Of a stretch of DNA of 15,948 nt, positions 5,075 to 12,500 are shown in pieces. Position 1 is the first letter of the stretch. Every line of letters starts with the position of its first letter. The DNA lies in assembly GCA_903924185.1 (NCBI GenBank), contig CAIYAN010000099.1, positions 1 to 15,948 of the forward strand, given 5' to 3'. This stretch comes from an uncultured Opitutia bacterium. Lineage in GTDB: Bacteria; Verrucomicrobiota; Verrucomicrobiia; Opitutales; UBA953. A program made the translations under genes and the position numbers. A model generated the notes under the pieces. The model had not been told where the DNA came from and did no database searches. It worked only from the letters and a program-made list of their open reading frames with translations.

Positions 5075-5971
5075 ATGGAAACCGAAGGCACATACATTCT
5101 GTCCGGGATTATCCAGGGGCCACTCCCGCCTGGCCCGGATGGAAGTGACCAATTGAAGCAATTTAATGCCAAGGTGGCCGCGTCAGGGATTACCCTAAGC
5201 CTACGTATCGACGGACCGAATTTCTCGTTATTGGCGGCGGATCGCGCCATCGAAACCGATGCCGTCTCGGCTTCAGAAATCGAAGGGGTGCTCGAAGCCG
5301 CCTTCGGTTCGTTGCTTGAAGCTTATCCCGAAGGCATGCGCCTGTCCGTGATGTCGACGGTTCGCAGTAGGATTTTCTTGGGCGATCGTGAACATCAAGC
5401 AGTCTACGTTGTGGCTTTCCCTGGGGTCATCAAGGTAGAGTCCGCCGCGGTGAAGGCAACCTTGGCGCCACGTACACGCCGCTTTTCTTGGAAGCATAAG
5501 GCTCTATTTGCTGCTGGGGCTTTGGTTGTCCTCGCGCTCGGCTTCTGGACCTCGACTATTTGGGTCGATTACAGTCCCGCTAAGCAGCAAATCGCTTTGA
5601 TGTTCAAGGGGAATAAGCTCGAGAACATCCGTCTGAATTCCGACGCGCTGGGCGATGTTGTTCGGGTGGAGAAAATGGACCTCAGTTCCCTCCGTAAGGT
5701 CATCAAACTACAGGTCTCACGTGGAGCGGGCTGGGAAAATGCCCCTGCGGCTACCGATACGCCAGCCAACCAACTGCAAGCCGCTATCTTCGTCCGGCGT
5801 TATCTAAAGGTCACTTTTGTCGACGTCACCGGAAATGTCGTGCTCGACCGTGATGGCAAGTTACTCGAACGCACCTTACGCGTCGCCGGCCTGAAGACGG
5901 AAGAGGTAATCAGCGTTGAAGTCCCTTTGCCCGAAGGCCTGCCAATCGCCGAGCTCATCATCGCGCCTTAA
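5075..5971 (+). CDS. Unrecognised single-pass membrane protein
   Basis: 298 residues, no family recognised. Residues 1-130 are soluble and mixed alpha/beta. A basic stretch (APRTRRFSWKHK, 131-142) precedes one membrane span (about 143-163, ending TSTIWVDY). Residues 165-298 are beta-rich, with charged strands such as KVTFVDVTGNVVLDRDGK and no cysteines. By the positive-inside rule the N-domain is cytoplasmic and the C-domain periplasmic. That layout suits carrying a signal across the inner membrane, but no such function is shown. ATG 5075 lies 3 bp after the GYF_2 gene, which suggests translational coupling. The TAA stop overlaps the repeat word AACCTAGCTGCCTC, so a repeat may have set the present C-terminus. 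Confidence 0.75.
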   Translation: METEGTYILSGIIQGPLPPGPDGSDQLKQFNAKVAASGITLSLRIDGPNFSLLAADRAIETDAVSASEIEGVLEAAFGSLLEAYPEGMRLSVMSTVRSRIFLGDREHQAVYVVAFPGVIKVESAAVKATLAPRTRRFSWKHKALFAAGALVVLALGFWTSTIWVDYSPAKQQIALMFKGNKLENIRLNSDALGDVVRVEKMDLSSLRKVIKLQVSRGAGWENAPAATDTPANQLQAAIFVRRYLKVTFVDVTGNVVLDRDGKLLERTLRVAGLKTEEVISVEVPLPEGLPIAELIIAP

Positions 5972-6144
5972 CCTAGCTGCCTCAGGTAGGGACAGCACCA
6001 CGTGCTGTCCTAGTTGACCAGGGGTTGTGCTGCGGCCTCCAGCCGCTTGCCAAAATTCCGGTCCCCGGTTCCCCGTTTCGCTCTGCCTCTGGTAGGGTTG
6101 GCACTGCGTTCCAACCTAGTTGCCTCTCGCGGGCTCCGCCCGCG
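5970..6144. repeat. Composite repeat: two class A and one class B hairpins
   Basis: AACCTAGCTGCCTC (5970-5983), normally found on the right of class A hairpins, overlaps the stop of the preceding gene. Then comes a perfect class A hairpin of a third stem type (GGACAGCAC 5990-5998, loop CAC, GTGCTGTCC 6002-6010). A GCGGC/GCCGC hairpin lies near 6032-6046. A class A copy with one mismatch (GGTTGGCAC 6096-6104 / GTTCCAACC 6108-6116) leads to a class B hairpin (CGCGGGC 6128-6134 / GCCCGCG 6138-6144). No gene is supported in 5972-6491. Confidence 0.75.
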
Positions 6145-6210
6145 GGTAGGGGCGCGATTTATCTCGCCCTCCTAATCATGACAAGGGCGCGGCAAAGCCA
6201 CGCCCCTACC
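6145..6210. mobile_element. 66-bp palindromic element with terminal inverted repeats (MITE/REP-like), copy 1
   Basis: The 10-bp ends GGTAGGGGCG (6145-6154) and CGCCCCTACC (6201-6210) are perfect inverted repeats. Inside are two hairpins, each with one symmetrical mismatch: GGGCGCGA / TCTCGCCC around TTTA, and GGGCGCGGC / GCCACGCCC around AAA. A second copy is at 7420-7483 and a 5' half at 9452-9475. Too short to encode a transposase; any movement would depend on an enzyme elsewhere. Confidence 0.65.
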
Positions 6211-6228
6211 TTTTTATGCACTGGTTAC

Positions 6229-6424
6229 TCCGTAATCTGTACTCCGTACTCTGTAATCTAACCTGCCACGCCCCTACCTGTTTTGGTATTCACCTTTGCA
6301 CCTTTACACAGGCCACCGGCCGTTTTGCACCTTCGCACGGTCTTCGCATCTTTCCGTCCTCCGTACTCCGTACTCTGTAATCTAACCTGCCACGCCCCTA
6401 CCTTTTGGTATTCATCCCGAAGAA
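6229..6424. repeat. TCYGTAC heptads and a class C module with a different stem
   Basis: Four 7-bp units at 6229-6256 and four at 6353-6380, each followed by TCTAACCTGCCACGCCCCTACC. Between them lies a class C module, TTTACAC, GGCC 6311-6314, loop ACC, GGCC 6318-6321, TTTTGCAC. It occupies the same slot as the GGAGC/GCTCC copies at 1831, 1951 and 2066 but with an unrelated stem. Confidence 0.7.
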
Positions 6425-6491
6425 ACCTTAGGGAATAGGTATCAGGCTAGATGGATTGCGGAAATGCCGTTGCATTCACCATCCTATCCCA

Positions 6492-7121
6492 ATGTTGCTC
6501 GTCTACGTCGATGAGTCGGGATCACCTTCATCTTCGCGTACCGACCCAAACTATCCGATTTTCGTCATGGCAGCCTGCGTCTTTGAGCCGGATGTCTACG
6601 CTTCGCGGTTACTTCCGGCCGTGGGCACGTTGAAGATCAGACATCTAGGCTCTGATTCCCCCGTTTTGCATGAATCTGAGATCAGGAAGCGGCTCGGTAT
6701 TTTCAACTTTAAGGGCGACGTTCAGGCCCGGACTGCCTTCATCGAAGGACTTTCCTCGGTTGTCCAAGATTGCGTGCCCCGGGTCGTGGCAGCGGTTGTT
6801 TGTCATTCTGATTCAGAAAGAGATGTTGATCTGGTCGCACTTAAGGCCCTTTGGGCAGGATTCCAGCGCCACGCATCGGGTCGCAGCCATTGGGTCTTTG
6901 AGCGGCGCGGTAAACGTGAGGATGCGGCAGTGAGCAAGGCGTTCGACTCACTGATGTTGTCCGGCGCCACCCATGAGTTTGTCTCCAAGGGGCGTGGTCT
7001 GGCAGGGTTGGAGATGGCCGATATGCTCGCCCGCCCGATTGGACTCAGCGTACTCCGTCCAGCTCAGCCAAATCGGGCGCTTGAGGGCCTCCGCGAACGT
7101 ATGACAATTTTGGTCGTGTAA
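6492..7121 (+). CDS. DUF3800 domain protein
   Basis: 209 residues. The N-terminus MLLVYVDESG (D7, E8) and the late motif GLEMADMLA (D177) are the two hallmarks of DUF3800, a family with a predicted RNase H-like fold and presumed metal-dependent nuclease activity; VLHESEIRKR (58-67) sits where a further acidic or histidine position is expected. The family is widespread, often near mobile or defence genes, and its function is not firmly established. The frame is open from 6456, but ATG 6492 puts the DESG strand right at the N-terminus as in typical members, so I prefer it. The gene stands alone between repeat blocks. A bulged hairpin begins 8 bases after the TAA and could protect or end the mRNA. 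Confidence 0.85.
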   Translation: MLLVYVDESGSPSSSRTDPNYPIFVMAACVFEPDVYASRLLPAVGTLKIRHLGSDSPVLHESEIRKRLGIFNFKGDVQARTAFIEGLSSVVQDCVPRVVAAVVCHSDSERDVDLVALKALWAGFQRHASGRSHWVFERRGKREDAAVSKAFDSLMLSGATHEFVSKGRGLAGLEMADMLARPIGLSVLRPAQPNRALEGLRERMTILVV

Positions 7122-7178
7122 AAAATAAGCGCGGGCCGGATGAACCGAGCCCGCGCCGACTGGGATAACCCCTGTCCT
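7122..7178. repeat. Bulged-A hairpin element, copy 2
   Basis: GCGCGGGC (7129-7136) pairs with GCCCGCGC (7149-7156), and CGG (7137-7139) with CCG (7145-7147). A7148 is bulged and the loop is ATGAA. Like copy 1 at 2161-2215 it has 11 pairs and one extra A on the 3' side, a purine-rich lead-in and a similar downstream tail. It directly follows the DUF3800 stop codon. Confidence 0.55.
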
Positions 7179-7239
7179 GCATTTAATCATAATCTTCCCC
7201 CGCCGCTTTCAAGCCGTAAAACCCCCCAGGCCGCATCCA

Positions 7240-7294
7240 GGTAGGGACAGCACTGCGTGCCAACCTAGGTGGTAGCGGTTAGTGGTTGGCGGTT
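7240..7294. repeat. Chimeric class A hairpin followed by AGCGGTT heptads
   Basis: The left arm GGGACAGCAC (7244-7253) belongs to the subtype at 5990 while the right arm GTGCCAACC (7257-7265) belongs to the subtype at 243, so only the inner GCAC/GTGC pairs well. Three heptads follow (AGCGGTT, AGTGGTT, GGCGGTT; 7274-7294), as at 174-201. Confidence 0.7.
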
Positions 7295-7365
7295 AGGCAA
7301 TGCATAGGCGACTCCAGCCGCCCGCTAACATCCCGGTCCCCGCTCCCCCGTTTCACTATGTATCG

Positions 7366-7419
7366 GGTAGGGTTGGCACTGCGTGCCAACCTAGCTGCCT
7401 CTCGCGGGCTCCGCCCGCG
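7366..7419. repeat. Class A plus class B hairpin pair
   Basis: Perfect class A (GGTTGGCAC 7371-7379, loop TGC, GTGCCAACC 7383-7391), the linker TAGCTGCCTCT, then class B (CGCGGGC 7403-7409, loop TCC, GCCCGCG 7413-7419). It runs directly into the 66-bp type element that starts at 7420. The same order occurs at 6091-6210. No gene is supported in 7122-7609. Confidence 0.75.
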
Positions 7420-7483
7420 GGTAGGGGCGCGATTTATCTCGCCCTCCTAACCAAGAAGGGCGCGGCAAAGCCACGCCCTTGCC
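7420..7483. mobile_element. Palindromic element with terminal inverted repeats (MITE/REP-like), copy 2
   Basis: Near-identical to 6145-6210. The left end GGTAGGGGCG (7420-7429) is conserved, the right end CGCCCTTGCC (7474-7483) has two changes, and 2 bases are lost in the middle. Both internal mismatched hairpins are kept. The decayed right end suggests an older or immobile copy. Confidence 0.6.
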
Positions 7484-7609
7484 TCCGGTAGCACTGCGGC
7501 GGCCAATATCTTGGCGGGTCTGCGTCGGCGACGTGTCCGATCCGGATTACGAAAACTCGGCATGCTTAGTCATGCTTGCCGACCCAGTCCTCATTCGCAA
7601 GATGTTGAT

Positions 7610-8155
7610 ATGAAGCGTCGCCGGCCCAGTTGGTTTGGTCCTGAGTATCAGCCGCCAGGCGATGACGTTAGAAAACTCATGAAGGATCATTGGGCTGTGC
7701 CGTTTTGGGGCATCCGTGAATCTGGCCCGACTGGCGTGGTGTTCTTTAATCAGGCAGATGCAGATATTTTTTTATCTGGGGACTCGCCGGCAAAGAAACT
7801 GAAGCTCAAGGTGGTTTTATTTCATATGCATGCCACAAAACCTGAGAAGCGCGACTGGCTTGCCGACCTAGGGGTTTCAGCTGTGAGGGAAGACTGCTCC
7901 CGTACGAAGATTGGCTATACTTTGGAATGGGTGCCTTTACTCCGTCAGGGGCGTAAGCCGTTTGGATTGATCCCCAACATGGTTTGCGATGACGCCGTGA
8001 AGGATTTCTACGTCTTGGATGCCGACTTCGAAGCCCATGTCTTCGGGGACGGGTTCACCCTGGCGCAGCGGCGCGAGTATGCGAAGGAGCTGGGAGCCGA
8101 CATCGGCCTGGTGGAGCCGCTTAAGGGAAATGGGACTAAAAAGGGCGACTTTTGA
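7610..8155 (+). CDS. Unrecognised 181-residue protein
   Basis: 181 residues, mixed alpha/beta and soluble, with no signal peptide or membrane span and no family I recognise. Notable segments are HWAVPFWGIRESGPTGVVFF near residues 27-46, KLKLKVVLFHMHATKPEKRD near 64-83, and a C-terminus rich in charged residues. ATG 7610 is chosen because the preceding in-frame residues (open back to 7511, with another ATG at 7562) look non-coding; no start has a clear ribosome site. Its lower GC than the flanking repeats and isolated position suggest an accessory gene. The next gene is 154 bp away across an AT-rich gap, so an operon is not obvious. A real gene is likely from the sustained coding-like composition, but the function is unknown. 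Confidence 0.65.
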   Translation: MKRRRPSWFGPEYQPPGDDVRKLMKDHWAVPFWGIRESGPTGVVFFNQADADIFLSGDSPAKKLKLKVVLFHMHATKPEKRDWLADLGVSAVREDCSRTKIGYTLEWVPLLRQGRKPFGLIPNMVCDDAVKDFYVLDADFEAHVFGDGFTLAQRREYAKELGADIGLVEPLKGNGTKKGDF

Positions 8156-8309
8156 CGTCTTCAGATTATTGTAATGATGTAAACCTAGCAGTACTTGAAA
8201 TCACGCAATCCAAGCACCGCTATTATTACGCAAGTCATTGTATTACAGTATTTAGCGAACCTGAAACCTATCGTCGATTGAGGGCCGAATCAGGTATGGT
8301 GCCAGTCCT

Positions 8310-9098
8310 ATGTACCCCGCACCCATCCGTAAGAACTTCACCCACGAATACCAGACCCCCGCGACGCCGGCAGCCGTTTGCGCTGCACTCCAGCGGCTAT
8401 CCGATGCCATCCCGGGCGTCTCCATCAGCCAGCCCGCGCCCGATGAGGCACGCATCGAGGCGCCCGGCGCCCTGATCCGCGTCAAGCTGCGAGCCGCTGC
8501 CGGATGGACGTTCGTCGCAACCAGTTTCAAGACCTGCGCTCAGTGGGCCTGGCGCAAGGTCATGGCGATCTTGCATCCCATTCTTCAGTTCCGCCGTACG
8601 GATTATGCGAAGGATATCTCTGCGGAGAAACCTCAGGCCAAGAAACCGACGGTTTCCGTCTGGAAAGTTGTCAGCGAGTTCATGGACGATCCGCAGAAGT
8701 CCCGACATGTCGGCTTCGCCAGCAAGGCGATCCAGCAGGCCAAGGATTGCGTCTATTGGGATGGCGAGGCTTTGCGTGTGATCTTAGAGCGACTCTACTT
8801 TGCAGCTCAACGTATGCGTGAGGGCGGGCATAAGGGCATTACACGTGACACCTTTTTTAAGAAGTACGTGAACCTGCGTGGTTTCCGCGCCCATATCTCG
8901 AATACTCAGGCCACGAAGTTTCGTGAGGACTATGTTGCTGAACATAACGGCAAAGAATTCCTCGGACGAATGCATGTGACCATCGGTGCGCGCCACAATG
9001 AGGCCGGCTGCATGTCGATCCATTTCGAGTTCTGCCCAGACTGCCAGCGAATCATCATCATCCGCTGCGGAAAGCATGGTCGCACCTATAACTCCTGA
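8310..9098 (+). CDS. Unrecognised protein with conserved-looking His/Cys C-terminal domain
   Basis: 262 residues in two parts. Residues 1-75 are an Ala/Pro-rich alpha/beta region. Residues about 115-262 read as a separate domain: IQQAKDCVYWDGEALRVILE, KKYVNLRGFRAHISNTQATK, MHVTIGAR (H222), GCMSIHFEFCPDC (C234, H238, C242, C245) and a closing CGKHGRT (C253, H256). I have a weak memory of bacterial proteins ending with a similar MHVTIGAR, SIHF and GKHGRT pattern, but I cannot name the family. The clustered His and Cys may bind a metal or form an active site. The 8156-8309 gap is AT-rich and could hold its promoter; no strong Shine-Dalgarno is seen. It is probably followed by the small gene at 9133 in the same transcript. 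Confidence 0.7.
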   Translation: MYPAPIRKNFTHEYQTPATPAAVCAALQRLSDAIPGVSISQPAPDEARIEAPGALIRVKLRAAAGWTFVATSFKTCAQWAWRKVMAILHPILQFRRTDYAKDISAEKPQAKKPTVSVWKVVSEFMDDPQKSRHVGFASKAIQQAKDCVYWDGEALRVILERLYFAAQRMREGGHKGITRDTFFKKYVNLRGFRAHISNTQATKFREDYVAEHNGKEFLGRMHVTIGARHNEAGCMSIHFEFCPDCQRIIIIRCGKHGRTYNS

Positions 9099-9132
9099 GC
9101 GGTTTCACTTTCCATCCAACTTCTATACCACC

Positions 9133-9417
9133 ATGAAAAAACCAACTCAGCTCAAGTTCCCCGCCACACCTCGCACGAAGTCTCCCGGCCGAGGGATGCG
9201 CGAACTTCGCCTAACCACCAACTCGAAGGGCGCCCAGACCTTCATCGCGAAGATCGAACCACACTTCACCATCGTCGTCACCGGCGGCCGTAAGCCCACC
9301 GTCAGCCTGCTATACTCCCACCACGGCATCACCTTCGACTCCTTCGAGCTCAACGGTAAGTTCGAGAAAGTAATCGACCACATTCGCGCAAAGTTCCCCG
9401 AACTCCGCGTCGACTGA
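9133..9417 (+). CDS. Unrecognised small basic protein
   Basis: 94 residues, basic N-terminus (MKKPTQLKFPATPRTKSPGR) and a beta-rich core with alternating hydrophobic residues (AQTFIAKIEPHFTIVVTGG, PTVSLLYSHH), ending in a helix (FEKVIDHIRAKFPELRVD). No known family. The frame is open well upstream into the previous gene, but ATG 9133 gives a compact protein and follows that gene's stop by 34 bp, so they may be co-transcribed. It is followed by a class B hairpin and then by the convergent AddA-like gene. It may be a small DNA- or nucleic-acid-binding protein, judging only from charge. Confidence 0.6.
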   Translation: MKKPTQLKFPATPRTKSPGRGMRELRLTTNSKGAQTFIAKIEPHFTIVVTGGRKPTVSLLYSHHGITFDSFELNGKFEKVIDHIRAKFPELRVD

Positions 9418-9429
9418 ATTACTTGCACC

Positions 9430-9480
9430 GCCTCTCGCGGGCTCCGCCCGCGGGTAGGGGCGCGATTTATCGTGCACTCC
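9430..9480. repeat. Class B hairpin and 5' half of the MITE/REP-like element, between convergent genes
   Basis: CGCGGGC (9436-9442), loop TCC, GCCCGCG (9446-9452) runs into GGGTAGGGGCGCGATTTATC, the first half of the element at 6145 and 7420, after which similarity stops. It lies in the 113-bp gap between the ends of two convergent genes, where the hairpin could end transcription from both sides. No T-run is present. Confidence 0.65.
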
Positions 9481-9530
9481 CCAGCCAACCAAACTCTAGC
9501 CAACCAGCGAACTCGCGGACGCAGGATGCG

Positions 9531-12500
9531 TTAGAACTCCACCTTCGCTATGCCGGGGTTATTGGCGTGGGCATGGATGAGGTAAACCTCGACTTGCTCG
9601 ACCTTTAGCCCGGTGAGCTTGGCGACTGCGTCGCGGTACATGCCCATCTGATGTCGATAGTTCTCGAGCAGTTTCGGCAGCGTCCCGCCATCAGTCTTGA
9701 AATCGAAGATGGTGGCGCGTTTGCCCGGTACGATGTGCACGCGGTCAAACTGGCACGAGACGTATTCTCCGTTCACGTTGCGCAGCACGGCGTCGCGCTC
9801 ACACCAGAGCAATGCGTCGGCCGAGGGTTTCGTGAGGAGGATTTCGCGGATTTCGGGCACGGCCAGGCATCGGGTAATCCGTTCGATGGCCTTGGTTTTG
9901 ACCGGGATGGAAACTTCTTCCATCGGTAGTTCGCCAATCTTGGCCAAGAAGGCGTCCGCATCCCATTCCAGATGCGCGAAATAACCATGCACGACGGTAC
10001 CGAAGGCCATCCCCTTGGCATCATCGGTCTGCGGCTGCCACGCACGCGTGAAGTGCTTGTTGCCCTTGGACGGCAGCACCCGCTTCAAGCGGGTGGCGGG
10101 GCTGAAGCCGCTGGTGTCCACGGCCTGGGGCTTGGCCAACGCGCCCAGCTTGTCCGCCTTCTTTTCCTCCGCCGCAATCCGCGTGGTAATCCAGCCGTCA
10201 TCGTTGGCGTCGCTGGCCCACACGAGCTTGGCGTCAGGTTGACCCTTCAGCTCCACGGTGCTGCTTTTCTTGTCCGGCAGCACTTTCTCGAGGAACAGCG
10301 CGATGTCGTAGGTGGTGGCGTTCTTATTGAAGCCAGTCTGCTGGCTTTTCGAGAGTTCGTTCGAGATGAGCACGAGGCGGTGCTTCGCCCGGGTCATCCC
10401 GACGTATACCTTGCAGAGGCTACCGTAGCCGCTCTCGGCCTTGGCTTCCGCTTGAGCGGCGGCCAAGCGGTCATCGAGGCGGGTGACCGCTTCGCCCGGG
10501 CTGCAGAGCAGCCAGCTCGGCTTGAAGTCCGGTCCCTGCAACGTCAGGAGCTGGCCGCCGCGCGGTTGCGACATGCGGATCTTGCTGTCGTTCAGCCGCG
10601 GCATGTAGACGACGTCATACTCGAGTCCCTTCGAGCGATGGATGGTGATGACTTGCACGGTGCGGGGGTCGGCCTTGTCCCGCATCTGGGTGTTTTCGCA
10701 GAAAGCCACAAAGTCTTCGAGGTCGCGTTCGCCCTCCCGGTCGTACTGGGCCGCGAGGGTACGGAACTGCCCGATGCGCTTGCGGATGAACCCGCGGTCG
10801 TCGGTATAGTCGATGCCGGCGGTCAATTCGTTCACCAAGGCTTCCGCGCCCTTGGCTGCGAAGGTCGACGCAATGCGCGCGCAGGCGAGCGGCCAGCCTC
10901 CGCATTGGCGGATGTAGGCGTTGGCGGCCGGACTCATCTCGGCGAAGCCCTTGGGGAGCCCATTGTCGCTATGCACCGTGGCATGCAGCAGGCCGATCAG
11001 ACCCACGGTCGCGGGATTGTCCTTCATCGCGCTCAATTTGGCCTCGTCGGTGGCGTCAATGCCCGCGCGGCGGAGGGTGTCCGTGATGACCGTGGCGTCG
11101 TCGTTCTTCGACACCAGGATCGCGCAGGTCATGCCCGGTCGGAGGCGACCGTCTTCGCCGATGATGCCCCCGCTCTTTTGATGAAGATGCGCGGCGATCC
11201 ACTTGGCCTGGGCCACGCAATCGTCGTCGGTCTCGCTCTTGGGCAACTTGATCCAGGAGGCCTCCCCCTTAGGGAAGATGCCACTCTCAGGTCGGATGGC
11301 CTTCTGCTCCGAGAAGACCGCAGCCCATTCGCTGGCGGCCTTGGGTGAAAAGCCCTCGGTTTCGTTCGGGTTGACGGTGAAGACCGTCGGAGAGAGGCGC
11401 CCGAGGGCCGCATTGACCAGGTCAAGCACGGGCGGAGCGCAGCGCCGCGTCTCGTCCATGGGCTTGAGCTTGCCGCCGCCTTGGACGATATCGCTACCCA
11501 CTTCGGTCAGCAGGCGTCGGTTGCCGGAGCGCCATTCGTAGAGCGATTGTTTGGGATCCCCGACGACGAAGGCCGTGCGGTCCTCGGGCGGGGCGGAGAT
11601 GATTTCGGCGATGTTCCGCTTCAGGACTTCGAACTGCTGCGTGCCGGTGTCCTGGAACTCGTCGAGCAGCCAGTGCTTGATGGTGCAATCGAGGCGATAC
11701 TCGATGTCGAGCTTGTCGAGCTCGGGGGTGCTCAGCAGCAGCGTGACGTAATCCGAGAAGCCCAGCCGCCCGCCCTCGCGGTTGATCTTTTGATAGGCTT
11801 CTTCGTAGCTCTTCAGGCAGGAGTGCAGGGCGCGCGTCTGGCGGAACCTGGCCGTGACGAGCCGATCCACCATGCCCAAAGCCACGTTCCGAGCCGCGGC
11901 CGCCTGCTCAAGGCTGAGGGTGTAGGGGTTCTTGTCGTAGCTCAGGGTCACCGGGAGACCGGCCTTCGCGTTGAGGGCCTCTTCGAGGAAATTCAAGACC
12001 ATCGAAGCATCGCCGCTGCTGGCTCGTCCGCTGGCGACGGCGCCTTTGAGCAGTTCCAAGGCCTTCGGCACCGTTTCCACAAAGGTGTTGTCGATCCAAT
12101 CGTTGAGGACCGCCCAATCGCGGCCGTCCTCCGTTTTCTTCGCATAGCCCGCCCAGCGAGGTGGGGTGTTCCCCCAGATGACGTCTTCTTGCCCCCATTT
12201 GGATGACTCCGGCGTGAGCGTGTACAGTTCGTGATGGTTCTTCGCCATCTCCAGGAGGTTCTCGATCGGCGAAGCGCTGTTCTTCTCGTCGTTATAGTCC
12301 GCCAGCGAGGCCAAGAGTTGGGCTTGGCGTTCGCGGTCCGCCCCTTGCAGCACATGGCTGAGCGCCTCCAGACGATTCTTGTCCGCCTCGCTGTCGGGGA
12401 CGGTCGTGGCGACGCCCGAGCTGATGCCGACTTCGAGCGAGAAATTGTTCACCAGTTTCGCGAAGAACCCGTCCAACGTTCCCATCGTCAGGCGGTTGGA

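Noticed and set aside
6747..6757. GGACTTTCCTC, complement of the RNase P RNA word GAGGAAAGTCC
   Set aside because: It lies inside the DUF3800 coding sequence, and the following bases and the partner region of RNase P RNA are missing.
9972..11348. 458-codon plus-strand frame, with others such as 13901-14665 and 14732-15403
   Set aside because: These lie opposite the AddA- and AddB-like genes, whose helicase and nuclease motifs establish the minus strand as coding; antisense frames are common in GC-rich genes.
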